A DNA stretch of 64,000 bases from Usnea hakonensis (taxonomy: Eukaryota; Ascomycota; Lecanoromycetes; Lecanorales; Parmeliaceae): positions 124,634-188,633 of the forward strand of contig BLJB01000038.1 in assembly GCA_013423325.1 (NCBI GenBank), read 5' to 3'. The notes under the pieces were generated by a model, which had not been told where the DNA came from, searched no databases, and worked only from the letters and a program-made list of their open reading frames with translations. Position 1 is the first letter of the stretch; the number at the start of each line of letters is the position of its first letter. Both the position numbers and the translations under genes were made by a program. Shown in pieces: positions 1-10,649 of the stretch.

Positions 1-886
1 AGTAGGAAGTGCGAACGCTGGAAACGATGCCGGTGATGACGCCGAGGCCCATGAGGAGGTTGAGGGCGACTTTGGTGCGGATCTTCAGGCGGGCGTTCCA
101 GAGGAGAAGGACGGGGAAAGCGGCGCCGACGAAGTCTGTCAGTACAGACAACACTGCAGCCAGTCAGTATTACTCATTCGTTTATCGTGGCAGTGCAAAT
201 TGTTCCTGGGTGGTCGCGGAACCAAGAATGACTCACCACCTTGCACGATTATAATCTTCTCCACAGACTTCTTGCTCATACAATGGCCTGGTACCGGCCC
301 CATGGCCGTTTGCCAATTCTTCTGCAACGGTATACATTGGAACAGATATAGTAACGTCAACGGGACATGCGTGACCACCAAGAATGCAATCAATCCAAAC
401 AGAAACCACCGCCATCGCTCAAATTTCGATATTCGCAGTAGGAAGAGGCAGATTGAGATTTTAGAAAGGACGAGGGTCACGAAGACCTGTATCCAGTCAA
501 GGAAGTTGTACTTGAGGAAACCTTCGTAATGGTCTTTGGGTAGGTATTGGACGTGGCGGCCGAGGCCGTAATCGACTTCGAGCATGACGAAGCCCATGCC
601 TACAGCGTTGATCATCTGTCCAGACACACGTCGCATATTAGCTATAGATGCTCCAAGCATGTGCCCTTTCTTGCCCTAGATATGGCATTTGTAGAGAAAG
701 CATGCCCACCTGCGTAAGACCAATGACGGCATCGTCCCAGCCAAAGTTGCGGGTAATCCAGATTCTCGTGATCAACCTCAAGCAGACGAGAATAGTGGCG
801 GGACCAAAGACGGCCCAATTGACGGCAATGAGCAAAGGACCAAGGTTCCTGTCGCCGGAGGAGGGGATTATCTCTGCCTGGTCCAT
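1..886 (-). CDS. Pth11-like integral membrane receptor (fungal rhodopsin/SAT4-type domain), 3' end cut off by window
   Basis: Exons on the minus strand are 886-710, 615-237 and 153 to beyond base 1; splice phases agree (0, then 1). The product begins MDQAEIIPSSGDRNLGPLL and has a first hydrophobic helix, then the GWDD motif after R-I-W-I-T-R-N-F, which is the hallmark of the fungal 'rhodopsin/SAT4' membrane domain found in Pth11-like proteins. Further helices follow (FLDWIQVFVTLVLSKISICL; FLFGLIAFLVVTHVPLTLLY) and the last visible exon carries LTDFVGAAFPVLLLWNARL, also typical of the family. Members are seven-helix plasma-membrane proteins, some of which act as GPCR-like surface sensors in plant pathogens; most have no known ligand. 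The cytoplasmic tail lies outside the window. The start codon was chosen because no in-frame ATG lies upstream in the same exon. The family assignment is firm; a receptor role is inference. Confidence 0.88.
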
Positions 887-3800
887 TGCAGTGGTGGCAG
901 GGCAGATTTAAGGAAGGAGACTGCAACCTGTGAGAGAGGCCAGCGTACCATCATCGCTCGGGGATGTGGTTGTTGATCGGCGACAATGGTGTTGAGAAGA
1001 CGCAGAGTATGTGTAGAAGAGGTTGTTCAAGGTGACTGGTATCTGTTGAATGAAATAATGGGGTGATGTTGTTTGAAGATTTTCAGATATGGTCGGCAGG
1101 TAAAACCCGGGGTTGGAGTCGGTTGGACTGACTAAGTCGAGCGATTAAAAAACCAAAACCTTGGGTACGTACCTAGTGACCGAATTCCCAAACTCAAAAT
1201 AGCGCCACGCCGATCTTTCCTCCACCAATACCTACCTATAAGTACTCCTATACTCTTCTACTTCTCCACCGGACTCCTGTCTTATCACTCTTGTGGCTTG
1301 GACTTATCCTTTTATGAATAACAACTCCTATTCCCCCGTGATTCGTCGACCGAAGGAATCCGTCTAGTCCTCCTATCAACCTATCATATCAAGTCGAAGC
1401 AGTCAACCTCATTCACAAGAATCCTTGCCGCAACATCTCACAAGCACATAAAGAGCACCGTCCAATCACACTCCTCACATGACCGACCAACCCTATTCGC
1501 AGCATCTCTTTCCAGGATGCAGATATTCCAGCCCAAGCAAATCACATCCTGATAGGGCATGTGCGCACTGTAAGAAAGACAAAGGTGGTCTCGACCCGCC
1601 ACATCCCCGCATTTGAAGCTGGATAATTCTCCGAAAAGAGCAAAGATGAGAAAGGGGTCCGAGTCATAAAGAATCCTAAGGTAAGTATGTAAGTATAGAT
1701 AATGCACATATCAGTGGATGAAGTACCTTACGGAGCACTAAAGTAGGGGATACCTTAAAGTACCTAAAAGTACGAAGGTCTGGGGTCAGATATACCCGCG
1801 CGAATAGCATTGAGCTCGCTTATGCACGTGGTCCCGCTTATGTCTCTAACCGAGCTTCTTTACCTTACGTACTTTATGGATCCCTGACGATGACGTTTTC
1901 TGCATCCTTTTACCATCCTTTAGGATCATGCACGTCTTTATTTTAGCAGATCAATCTTCTATCTACTCTAGTACATAGGTAAGTACTCATCCATCACCGT
2001 CACCGGACCTAAATCTCGTATATTATTATTCTCTTCTCGACAATAAGCCAACGACTGGATTCACTCACATCTTGTTGAAAAAGACCGAACACTCAATACC
2101 TCATTCTTCGCACTGCGCAACATGTCCTCCGCCATCATACATGCCCAGCCCACATTACTACAACATATACATAGCAATCAGCGCCCGAGATTCGACTTCG
2201 AGCACTCCCTTGTCGCCAGAGAATGATCCATTGGATCATTCCGTGTAGGTATAACCTCCGTAGTCAATATAATTCCCTCATCGTTGTGAGTCATCTTTCA
2301 GTTGTACGTATATAGAGATTTGAGGACTATAAATCATAGATAGGCCTGCCAAGTATAAGGTATTCTAGAAGCACAACGTCCATCCTTCATTCAGCTCTAC
2401 ATCTCAGTCCGGACACAGCTATACTACCCCTATCAATATCATTGGAGTAGGTAGGTAGCTTGATTCAATCTCACATAAAGTAGCTATTTACCCACCTACC
2501 CACCTAGCCCTCCTCCTAGTCCTCTCAGCACAATTATCTTCGCACCACCCCCTTCCCTCCAACAATATCTCATCCCAAAAACATCACTACATACAACATT
2601 AGATGAAGATCCCAACCCCATCGCAGCTGAAAGCGCCAGAGGACATCATGGAGTAAAAAGAAAGGGTCTTGGAGAGTTGTATGAGAAGCTCGGATGGGAT
2701 CGCAGATAGCTCTCGTAGTATTTACGGACGATGACAAGTACGGTCCTTGCGCTGCAGTGTTATAATACCTAGTCATATTATCTTCAAACTCATAGATTTC
2801 TAGATAGTGGACTCGCGATGGAACCTAGTGCAGCACTCTAGGCGCAGTGGAGTCTAGTGGGAAAATAAAAAGAATTTGGATGCATGTTTCCTCGCTGCTC
2901 CTCTCCTTTGTAGCCCTCTTCGGTTAGCAAATGGCTCTAGTTTTCATCCTAAACAAAGCTTAGCCGTACTAGCCTTGGACTTACTCTATATCCAGCTAGA
3001 CATACTAAGGTAACTCAAGCCTCTTGCGACGGCCACCGTCGTCGCGAGGCTTACCATGAGTTACCAAGCTTTCCGCTGCTCACGCTCACCATCCCGCGGG
3101 ACTCGATGCGCGTAGATATGTATGTATGAGATATCCCTTGTGTGCCTTATTGCCATCATTTTCTCCACTGCAGCGTGTCTGCTTGTGGGTCCTTTCTTTT
3201 GACCCCTTAACGTGAGGGCATCGCAAAAATCCCTTCTGCCTTCCAAGTCTCCCCGTGAATTTTGAGGCAATCTCCTCGATTGCCGCGTGGCAAGTCTTTG
3301 CACGAATATATCCAGTATGTTATATGCCGTCCCCCTCCTCTTATGATGTTTCTTTGAATCTCGACGTGATTCATAAAGTGTCGCGGACTTGCCATTTACC
3401 GGAGATACAGGATTGGCGACTCGAGATGAGAATGCTATACAAGATGGGCCACCTCCTATCTGTAAGTGTGCCATCTGTAGAGAGGGTTCTTCGATCTTTC
3501 GTAGGGCGAGAACCGGGGAGGGGGGGGACACGAAGGGTCGCTCGCATCAGTCGTGCATTCTCTATTAATGTATTCCATCCGCAAGTCGCCGCAGAGCTCG
3601 GCTCTAGGCACGCACATATGTAACAGCAAACCTCCATAGGATAACAATTAAAGCCGTCATCAAATTCCATCAAGCTCCAACGACCTAACAGTGGTAATAC
3701 GCATCAAGTAGTCTCTTGCTGCTTCCTGTCCAAGAGCACTTTTCAAGTCGTCAAGACTTGCTGAGTTGAATACGTGATGGTAGCATGTCTCCTAGTACAT

Positions 3801-4074
3801 CCCTTGTAAGCGAACTTCCTACCTAAGGTACCAAGGTATTCCCCTAGCCAGTCGACGGGCCGAGCCGTGGATGAGCATTCTATAATGACAGCTGTCATCC
3901 CGTGTCTCAAAATCCTCGCTATAATCTCATTATCAGAGTCTGGACTTACAGCCGATCCGGTATAAGAAACAGTCACTTAGTGTCACTACATCACATAGAG
4001 GATTTCTAAGCTGGAGTTGGAGATAATCCAGAACGGATGCCGACGTATTCTGGCAATCCCAGAGCATCGGCATA
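887..4074. other. gene-poor 3.2-kb intergenic stretch
   Basis: No convincing gene was found. It holds only short ORFs without domain-like sequence, many TAGGTA/TACCTA-type repeats common in filamentous ascomycete intergenic DNA, and one perfect palindrome (listed separately). The part next to 887 should contain the promoter of the Pth11-like gene, and the part next to 4074 that of the NLR gene. No recognisable transposon ends were seen. Confidence 0.5.
2221..2241. repeat. perfect 21-bp palindrome (10-bp arms, 1-bp centre)
   Basis: GAATGATCCA, one T, then TGGATCATTC, an exact inverted repeat. It lies in the large gene-poor gap. It could be a dimeric protein-binding site or a hairpin; nothing nearby tells which. 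Confidence 0.6.
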
Positions 4075-7000
4075 ATGACTTCCGAGCAAGCTTCGCGGTC
4101 CCGACGTAGCAAGGTTGACCACAAGAGCATATTCCATAGAGTTAAAGGTGTGTTTAGGCACAAGAAAGACGTGACAGTATCACAAGCAGGGTCCCAAGTG
4201 GCACAGCCTGAAGAAGGCCCTAGCGTATGTCAGTCAAAAATGATGATTTAGTCAAACTCTAATACTCCTATAGAATGACTTGGAATTGTCGGAACCCCCA
4301 AAGCGACATCTACCGCTAGCCCAGCCCGATTACAACAAGGATGTGATCGCTGTTGGAGAAGCAAAGAATTCGAAAGATCTGTGGCTACAGGCATATGAAG
4401 CATTGGATGATCGAGAACCGGATTTGGTGGCAGCTTATAAGCCTCTGTTGGCCCCTACCATTACCAATTCCGCAGATTCTTCTCTAAGCCCTGAGCTGAT
4501 CGAGACCATTATCAATTCGAAATTGCAAGACCGGGAAGCCGATCAGTGGGTCATCAAACTTGGCAAAGAACCAGTCAAAGTGCGGGAACAGGGTGAAAAG
4601 GTCATCACATTCATCCTCTGGTCCAAAGATATCGTTTCTCAAGCTCTGAGCGCCCAGCCGTACGCGGCGTTGGCGTGGTCAGGGGTGTCGATTCTTCTTC
4701 CGGTAAGCTGTGCTCTGATATAAAAGCTATACTAGTAACTACTGAATCATAGTATAGTTGTTATTGAATTCGTCACAACAGAGTCATGCTATGATAGAAG
4801 GCCTTAATTCCATTTCTGACCTTTTACGTTTGTACAGAATTATAGAAGAGCTCTATCTACGGGATGCCAACAAGCCTGCTCATTCAGACTTCGTCCAGGC
4901 TGTCGTAGAGCTCTATTCCAATATCTTCGAGTATCAAACCCGACTGATTTGTCACCTATCTCGGAATTCGTTGAAGCGAGGCATTCGGGGCACACTCGAG
5001 CTGGACAACTGGGGAGACATGCTGAAAAAGGTCCAAACCTCCAACGACAGGTGTACGCAGTATTGTACACTTTCCGATAAAGAGAAAGAAAGAGCATTCT
5101 ACAATAATGCATCGACTCACATGTTACGATCAGTTGTTATCCAGAAACGCATCTTGGACGTTTTTGAAGCATCTCAAGTAAGCAGACAGCAAGATCGCCG
5201 AGATGACCAAGAGGCCGGATTGCTTGAGACTCTGGCATCCGATTATAAAACCGATAAGGACTCAGTTTCAGCAAGAATTCCTCGTACCTGCGAGTGGTTC
5301 TTTGAAGATGACAGGTTCCTAGAGTGGCGGGACAGTAAACACTCAAGGCTTCTCTGGGTCTCGGCGGGCCCCGGGTGTGGAAAGTCTGTGCTGTCGCGAT
5401 CCTTGATCGACGAGAGGAGAGTCTGTACTAGTGCTATGACCTCAACCGTCTGCTACTTTTTCTTCAAGGATGGCCAAAAACAACGTATGCATGATGTTGA
5501 TGCGCTGAGTGCTATGCTTCACCAGCTCTTTGAGAACACCGCTCTCATTAAGCATGCGCTTCCGAGTGCTAAGAGACATGGTAAGACACTACGAGATAAT
5601 TTCGCCGAGCTATGGGGGATTCTCACCAAATGCGCTGAAGATTCAGAAGCAGGCGAAATCATTTGCATCATCGATGCTCTAGATGAGTGCGAAAAGGATT
5701 CAAGGAGTCATTTACTGGAGAAGCTCGTGAGCTTTTTCTCACATATTGAAGCACACAAGGGCTCTTCACATAAACTCAAGTTCCTTGTGACCAGTCGTCC
5801 TTACGAAGCCTTAGAGAATAGATTTCGATTACTCTCAGACGTCGGCACTTATCTACATTTTGATGGGGACGACAAATCACAGAGAATTGGCCAGGAGATC
5901 AATCTAGTAATTGATCATAAGATTCCACATATTGCGAGAGACTTTAGCGTTGAGCATCGCCGGCGTATCTCTGATCGGTTGAAGGAGATGAACAACCGCA
6001 ATTATCTCTGGCTTTTTCTTACTCTTGATATCATTGCGGGATCTCAGAGCAAGTATAGTAAGATGTCGAGCATAGACCCCCTATTATCTCATCTACCGTC
6101 AAAGGTCTCTGACGCGTACGACAAGATTTTGTCCAAGAGCTCAGATGAGGTCACAGCTCGAGTCCTGCTTCAGCTTATTGTGGCAGCCACAAGACCGCTT
6201 AGCCTCCAGGAAGTCAATATTGCCTTGACACTAGCAACTCAAAAAGCAAGCTGCACGTCGCATAAGGCGCTTGAACAAGACTTATGGCCACAACAAAACT
6301 TCAAGTCTACTGTCCGAAACATGTGCGGCCTTTTCGTTACTATTCACGATGGAAAGGTATTTTTGATTCATCAGACTGCAAGAGAGTTTCTTGTTCGAAG
6401 CACCGAGTTGCCTGAATCGCAGTCAGGCAAGTGGCAAGGATACTTGGATATGGCAACGGCTCATTGCACAATGTCCCAGATTTGCCTCGACTACCTTAAC
6501 TTTGATGACCTCGGTAGTATATCTGTGGACCAGCTGGATCAAGACGATTGTACACAACAAGGAGATAAACCTTGTTCCCTCCTCGACTATGCGGCTCTCA
6601 ACTGGGTTTTTCATTATTATGTTTCACAGGATAGCGAACGAGCCAAAGATTCATTGAGCGCTGCAAAAAATCTATGCAATGTATCACTACCACAACACAG
6701 CTACTGGTTTGAAATATACTGTGATTCCAGTGATCTGGTATCTGAGGATTGGACTAGCTTGGGAATATCGTCTCTGCTTGGACTGAAATACGTCGCTGAA
6801 AGTTTCTTGAATGAAGGGGCTGATGTCAACGCTCCGGGTGGAGCGTATGGCAACGCTCTACAAGTAGCGTCATATCAAGGTCATGATCAAATGGTACAGA
6901 TACTGCTCGATAAAGGGGCCGATATTAACACTCAGGGAGATCATCATAGCAACGCTCTATATACAGCGTCATATCGAGGTCATGATCAAATGGTACAAAT

Positions 7001-7649
7001 ACTACTCGACAAAGGGGCCGATATCAACGCCCAGGGTAATTCTCATTTTGATAACGCTCTACAAGTAGCGATATTTGGAGGTTATAATCAAATAGTGCAG
7101 ATGCTGCTCGATGAAGGGGCCGATATCAACGCTCAGGGTGGTTTTTATGGCAACGCTCTGCAAGCAGCGATATCTGGAGGTCATAATATTCAAATGGTGC
7201 AGATGCTGCTCGATAAAGGGGCCGATGTCAACGCTCAGGGTGGAAGATATGGTAACGCTCTACAAGCAGCGTCATATCGAGGTCATAATCAAATAGTGCA
7301 GATGCTGCTCGATCAAGGGGCCGATATCAACGCTCAGGGTGGAAAGTATGGCAACGCTCTAGATGCAGCGATATCTGGAGGTCATGATGAAATAGTGCAG
7401 ATGCTGCTCAAGAAAGGTTCGACGACAAGCCTATTCCCACTGATACAGTTTCAGGAGCAGAAACTGATTGCTGTCATTCAGGTGCCACTTCCAGGTTTCG
7501 ATGAAGGTATCGAGAACCATTCTTGCACGTCTAATACAATGCAAGAGCACAAAAAAAGGACATTTCCACAGCCCTTCCTCAAAACAATCAAAATTCCTAC
7601 TCGATCCCAAAGCGACCGAAAGCACCAATTGTGGTTCCCTCTCCAGTAG
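4075..7649 (+). CDS. NLR protein: NWD-type N-terminus, NACHT NTPase, ankyrin repeats (1156 aa)
   Basis: Exons are 4075-4224, 4274-4702 and 4758-7649. The second exon has no in-frame ATG; an upstream ATG at 4075 joined through a 49-nt intron (GTATGT..TATAG, branch CTAAT) restores the frame, so this start is preferred. Residues about 60-280 match the NWD/NACHT-NTPase N-terminal region (D-R-E-P-D-L-V-A-A-Y ... Q-G-E-K-V-I-T-F-I-L-W-S-K-D). The NACHT domain carries Walker A GPGCGKS (about residue 397) and Walker B IICIIDALDECE (about 494). Ankyrin repeats occupy about 867-1081 and are nearly identical to one another. Fungal NLRs of this build are intracellular sensors; several control heterokaryon incompatibility and cell death (HET-E/HET-D-like, NWD2). 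The last 80 residues have no ankyrin character and no recognisable domain. Its nearest gene neighbour downstream is a HET-domain gene. Domain calls are firm; the biological trigger is unknown. Confidence 0.93.
6837..7420 (+). repeat. six tandem ~99/102-bp ankyrin-coding repeats
   Basis: Units start at 6837, 6936, 7035, 7137, 7239 and 7338. Four are 99-bp-type units and two are 102 bp, with a codon-sized insertion in each. Many blocks are identical at DNA level between units, for example the segment coding G-A-D-I-N-A-Q-G and the one coding QMLLD. Differences concentrate in the codons after GG and around the S-Y-R/Q-G-H or I-S-G-G-H turn. A diverged half-repeat precedes the array (about 6778-6836). 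Confidence 0.9.
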
Positions 7650-8029
7650 CACTTGCAGACACAACAAAATCAATCTACAATCCATCATTATCTACCCATT
7701 ATCATTCCAAGTCTAGCCTCTCTTCAAACGCCTTTACACCTTCGCATAGAAAAAACAAGCACAAGCTGGTAACATCGGTAGGGGAGAGCGCCAGATTTGG
7801 AAGAGGGTGCCATTGCTGGAGCTACGAGAATCTGGAATGTAGTCCGTTCAATCAATGGAAGAGGGCCTCTTTTGAAAAATCACAAGGCCAATCGTTCGAT
7901 CGGGTTTCTCAATTAGCCGCCAAACGTTGTGGAATGGGGAGCCAGAAGTGAAATGGGAGCCAAAAAGCAGAGCGAGGGTTATTTATTCTTGGAGATTTTT
8001 TGAAATAGTCATCTACTTCAACAATCCTT

Positions 8030-8715
8030 TATTTCATAAATCCTAACCTCAACTCCAACCCAACAAGCAACAACCAAACACGCCACTCCGCTCCAAGCAA
8101 CAGCAAACAAGAACATCCCACCTCATACCCAAGCACCAACACCACACCTCTAGAAATCCAAAACCCAAAAGCACTCAGCCAAAGCTACCAACCCAGCAGT
8201 CCAAAGCCTCAACTCAAGAATTCACATTCCGCAAGACCTCAGTACTCCAGCGCCGTCACAGGCCCAGCGATCGCAGCGGTACTCGTACGAATACCTGAAG
8301 GGATCAGGACGTCAGTACGTCAGTACGTCAGAGAATATCCGGAGTCGGAAGCCGAATGCAACACCAACAACCGAGAAACCGTGCGACGGCGGGCGCGGCG
8401 CAGACGGACGTGGATGCCAGGATACCAATATGGACTTCCATATCCGAAGGGCCAGGAAGACATGGATGAATTACCTCTGCAGCGATAGAAGCGAGCGCAG
8501 GAGAGCACGAAAACGGTAGAGTGGAGCGGGGTGCCAGTACAGCACAGTACAGCACAGTACGGAACGGATGGATGGAACGGATGGAACAGGGGTACTCGTA
8601 CGAGTACCAGCACGCTACGCCATCTTCCGCGGAAAAAAAGGAGACGGTAGGAGAGAGGTGCCATGAGAGCAGAATCCATTCGAGGGGAGGGAATTGGAAA
8701 GCCGTGAGATAGATA
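8030..8715. other. strand-skew island 1: C/A-rich then G/A-rich
   Basis: On the + strand 8030-8250 is dominated by C and A with few G, then 8260-8715 is dominated by G and A. Short tandem duplications sit in the second half (GTCAGTAC units at about 8310-8330; AGTACAGCAC units at about 8536-8562). No coding sequence is supported. It lies between the 3' ends of the convergent NLR and HET genes. Confidence 0.6.
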
Positions 8716-8749
8716 CTCAAACTCAACCCATCATATCAGGATCAAACGA

Positions 8750-9940
8750 CGCCATAATCAACCCCAACAATAACAACAACCGACATCACAGCAAACCACA
8801 GCAAACCACAGGAAACAACAGCAGCACCTTCCTTTGACACCCTTCCCTTCCCCCACCCCCCCCCAACCCAAAGATCCATCCATCAATCCCCCTCCCCCCT
8901 CCCCAGCCCCCTCTCCCCCCCAACCAAAAAAATTCAAAAAAACCATCAAAAAAATCATCAAAACCCCCAAATCCATCCCCCCCCTCCCCCCTCCCCCCTC
9001 AAAAAAACAACTATCCCACCCCACCATGCCCCACCCCACCATGCCCCACGATGACATGAGCTACACCACAAATCCCATCCCCCAGCACCGATCTTACCTC
9101 AAAAAACGCGCGTCTGTCTGTCTGTCTGGATGATAGATGGATAGACGGGTGCTACATCTATAATCTGATCTGTTGAGCCGCTATAATATGATAAGGGAAG
9201 GTGAAGGTGCAGGGAAGGTGAAGTAAGTGAGCTTTCCATGCTTTGGAACGGGGACTAAAACTATTCACATACTTAGGGTAATCGATCAGTGTTGCGTTTG
9301 GTTAGGTTAAGCTCCGGGTTCCCAATGGTTGAACCACGAACCGGCTAACTAATAGTTGAACCAGTCCAATTTGGTAGTTGGTTGGTTGGTTCCTAGTATA
9401 ATTAAGTAGTTGGTGGACTGGTTCATAATTATTGGTGAACTGGTTTAACTAATAGTCCAGATTTCCTCGAGATTCATTAGCGCTAAGCCTCTTTAGGTTA
9501 GCGCCTTCTTAGACGGTAACGCAAAGAGGCTTAGTGCAATTTTATTTGATGTACTACGATTTTTAGGCTTGAACTAGTAGTTGAACCGTTTAACTACTGG
9601 TTTAACGGTTTGTACTTTTCAACCGACTACGAACCGTGTATATAGCCTCATTTGAACCAGTTCAGGCATTTTGAACCAACGGTTCAACCGTTGGGAACAC
9701 TGGTTAAGCTGGGAGGGGAGGAGTAGCTCTGATACGCGCCACGCTAGCCTAGCCTAGGCATAAGATTATGATGGAAATGGAAGGAGGTGGATATACGTAT
9801 TGGGAGGGAAGGTTGAGGTAGGAGGGGAGGGAAGTGGAGGAGGGGGAGAGGGGGGGGGGGAGAGGGGGGTAATTGGGGGGGTTAAGGGATGGAGGATGGT
9901 GGTGGAGGGGGGGGGGGTTAAGGAAGGTAAGGTGTTGGAT
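8750..9940. other. strand-skew island 2: C/A homopolymer block then G-rich block, split by a MITE
   Basis: 8750-9100 is almost free of G, with C runs and A runs; from about 9105 the + strand turns G-rich (GTCT repeats, then GGAAGG-type sequence), reaching runs of 10 or more G at 9848-9920. The hAT-type MITE at 9314-9702 interrupts the G-rich side, so the island existed before the insertion. Apparent proline- or glycine-rich ORFs here are by-products of composition. Confidence 0.65.
9314..9702. mobile_element. hAT-type MITE, 389 bp, with 8-bp target-site duplication
   Basis: The ends form a 22-bp terminal inverted repeat with 19 matches: left CCGGGTTCCCAATGGTTGAA, right (reverse complement) CAGTGTTCCCAACGGTTGAA, both followed by CC. 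The flanks carry an exact 8-bp direct repeat GTTAAGCT at 9306-9313 and 9703-9710. CAGTG-like termini, 8-bp duplications and subterminal copies of a GTTGAACC-like motif are typical of hAT elements. The interior has no transposase ORF but contains a second imperfect palindrome (CTAAGCCTCTTT at 9483-9494 against AAAGAGGCTTAG at 9523-9534). It is therefore a non-autonomous element that would need a hAT transposase supplied elsewhere in the genome. Confidence 0.85.
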
Positions 9941-10649
9941 ATTGTTGTATACGATATTATATAAGCCAGCAATAATAAGATACCACCCTTCGAACTTCCT
10001 CCCCATCCCATACAATAGTGCCATATAGCTATCGTCAAAAAACCCTCATCGTGAGCTTCCCACAACAAACCTAGATTTTCCAGACTAGGTAGTTATTTAT
10101 ACGTACAACAGCATAGTTACAACTTTCTCCAATCGTCTCGCCATAAAATGATAAGAGATATCAACCAAGACTGTTTTCACAAGGTGGTGGTGGTTATTGT
10201 TGTTGAAGTATACAGCGAGTTAACAAAAAGAATAAACTGTTTTTCATATCCGACCGGTCGCTTACCCCTGACTTTTTACTCTCTGCTACTGTCCATTGGT
10301 TACTTATAACTAGGTTTCAGGAAGAGATTTCGGTGCGGAGCGTGTTGTGTTGGGGGACGGTGACTTATTTATTTCTGGGTAGGCGGGAATGTGGGTGACG
10401 ATACTGTCTATATGCTAATGACTAGATGGGATCTTCGAGATTCCTGGGCTGAAGGAAGGAAAATTGGACGCCTTAAAAGAAGGAGAGATGAGGTCTGAAG
10501 ATAGCTTTTAATGAAATGACCCTCTCGCATTGACGGAATCCTCGGAGTCGGTATATTTCGGCTGGTTTCATTGGCCCTAGAATATTTGGTATATAGACAA
10601 TTCAAGCCTGATGTGTACAAATCGTCAATGCGATTGGCAAGAAACAATC
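9941..10649. other. intergenic, downstream of HET gene
   Basis: About 700 bases without a supported gene. It is moderately AT-rich and should hold the HET gene's 3' UTR. No repeat or RNA gene was seen. Confidence 0.4.

Noticed and set aside
3061..3531. 156-aa minus-strand ORF in the gene-poor gap
   Set aside because: Begins without convincing context, no domain-like pattern, overlapped by equally open frames.
7631..7951. 106-aa ORF downstream of the NLR
   Set aside because: Overlaps the NLR stop, Ser/Asn-rich without domain, no splice signal linking it to the NLR that I could defend.
8834..9133. Proline-rich ORF on + and glycine-rich ORF on -
   Set aside because: Both are open only because the DNA is nearly all C, A and T on one strand; no start context, splice signals or domain.
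9288..9305. Alternative left end of the MITE starting CAGTGTTGCG
   Set aside because: No matching target duplication for that end; the 9314 start gives exact 8-bp flanks.
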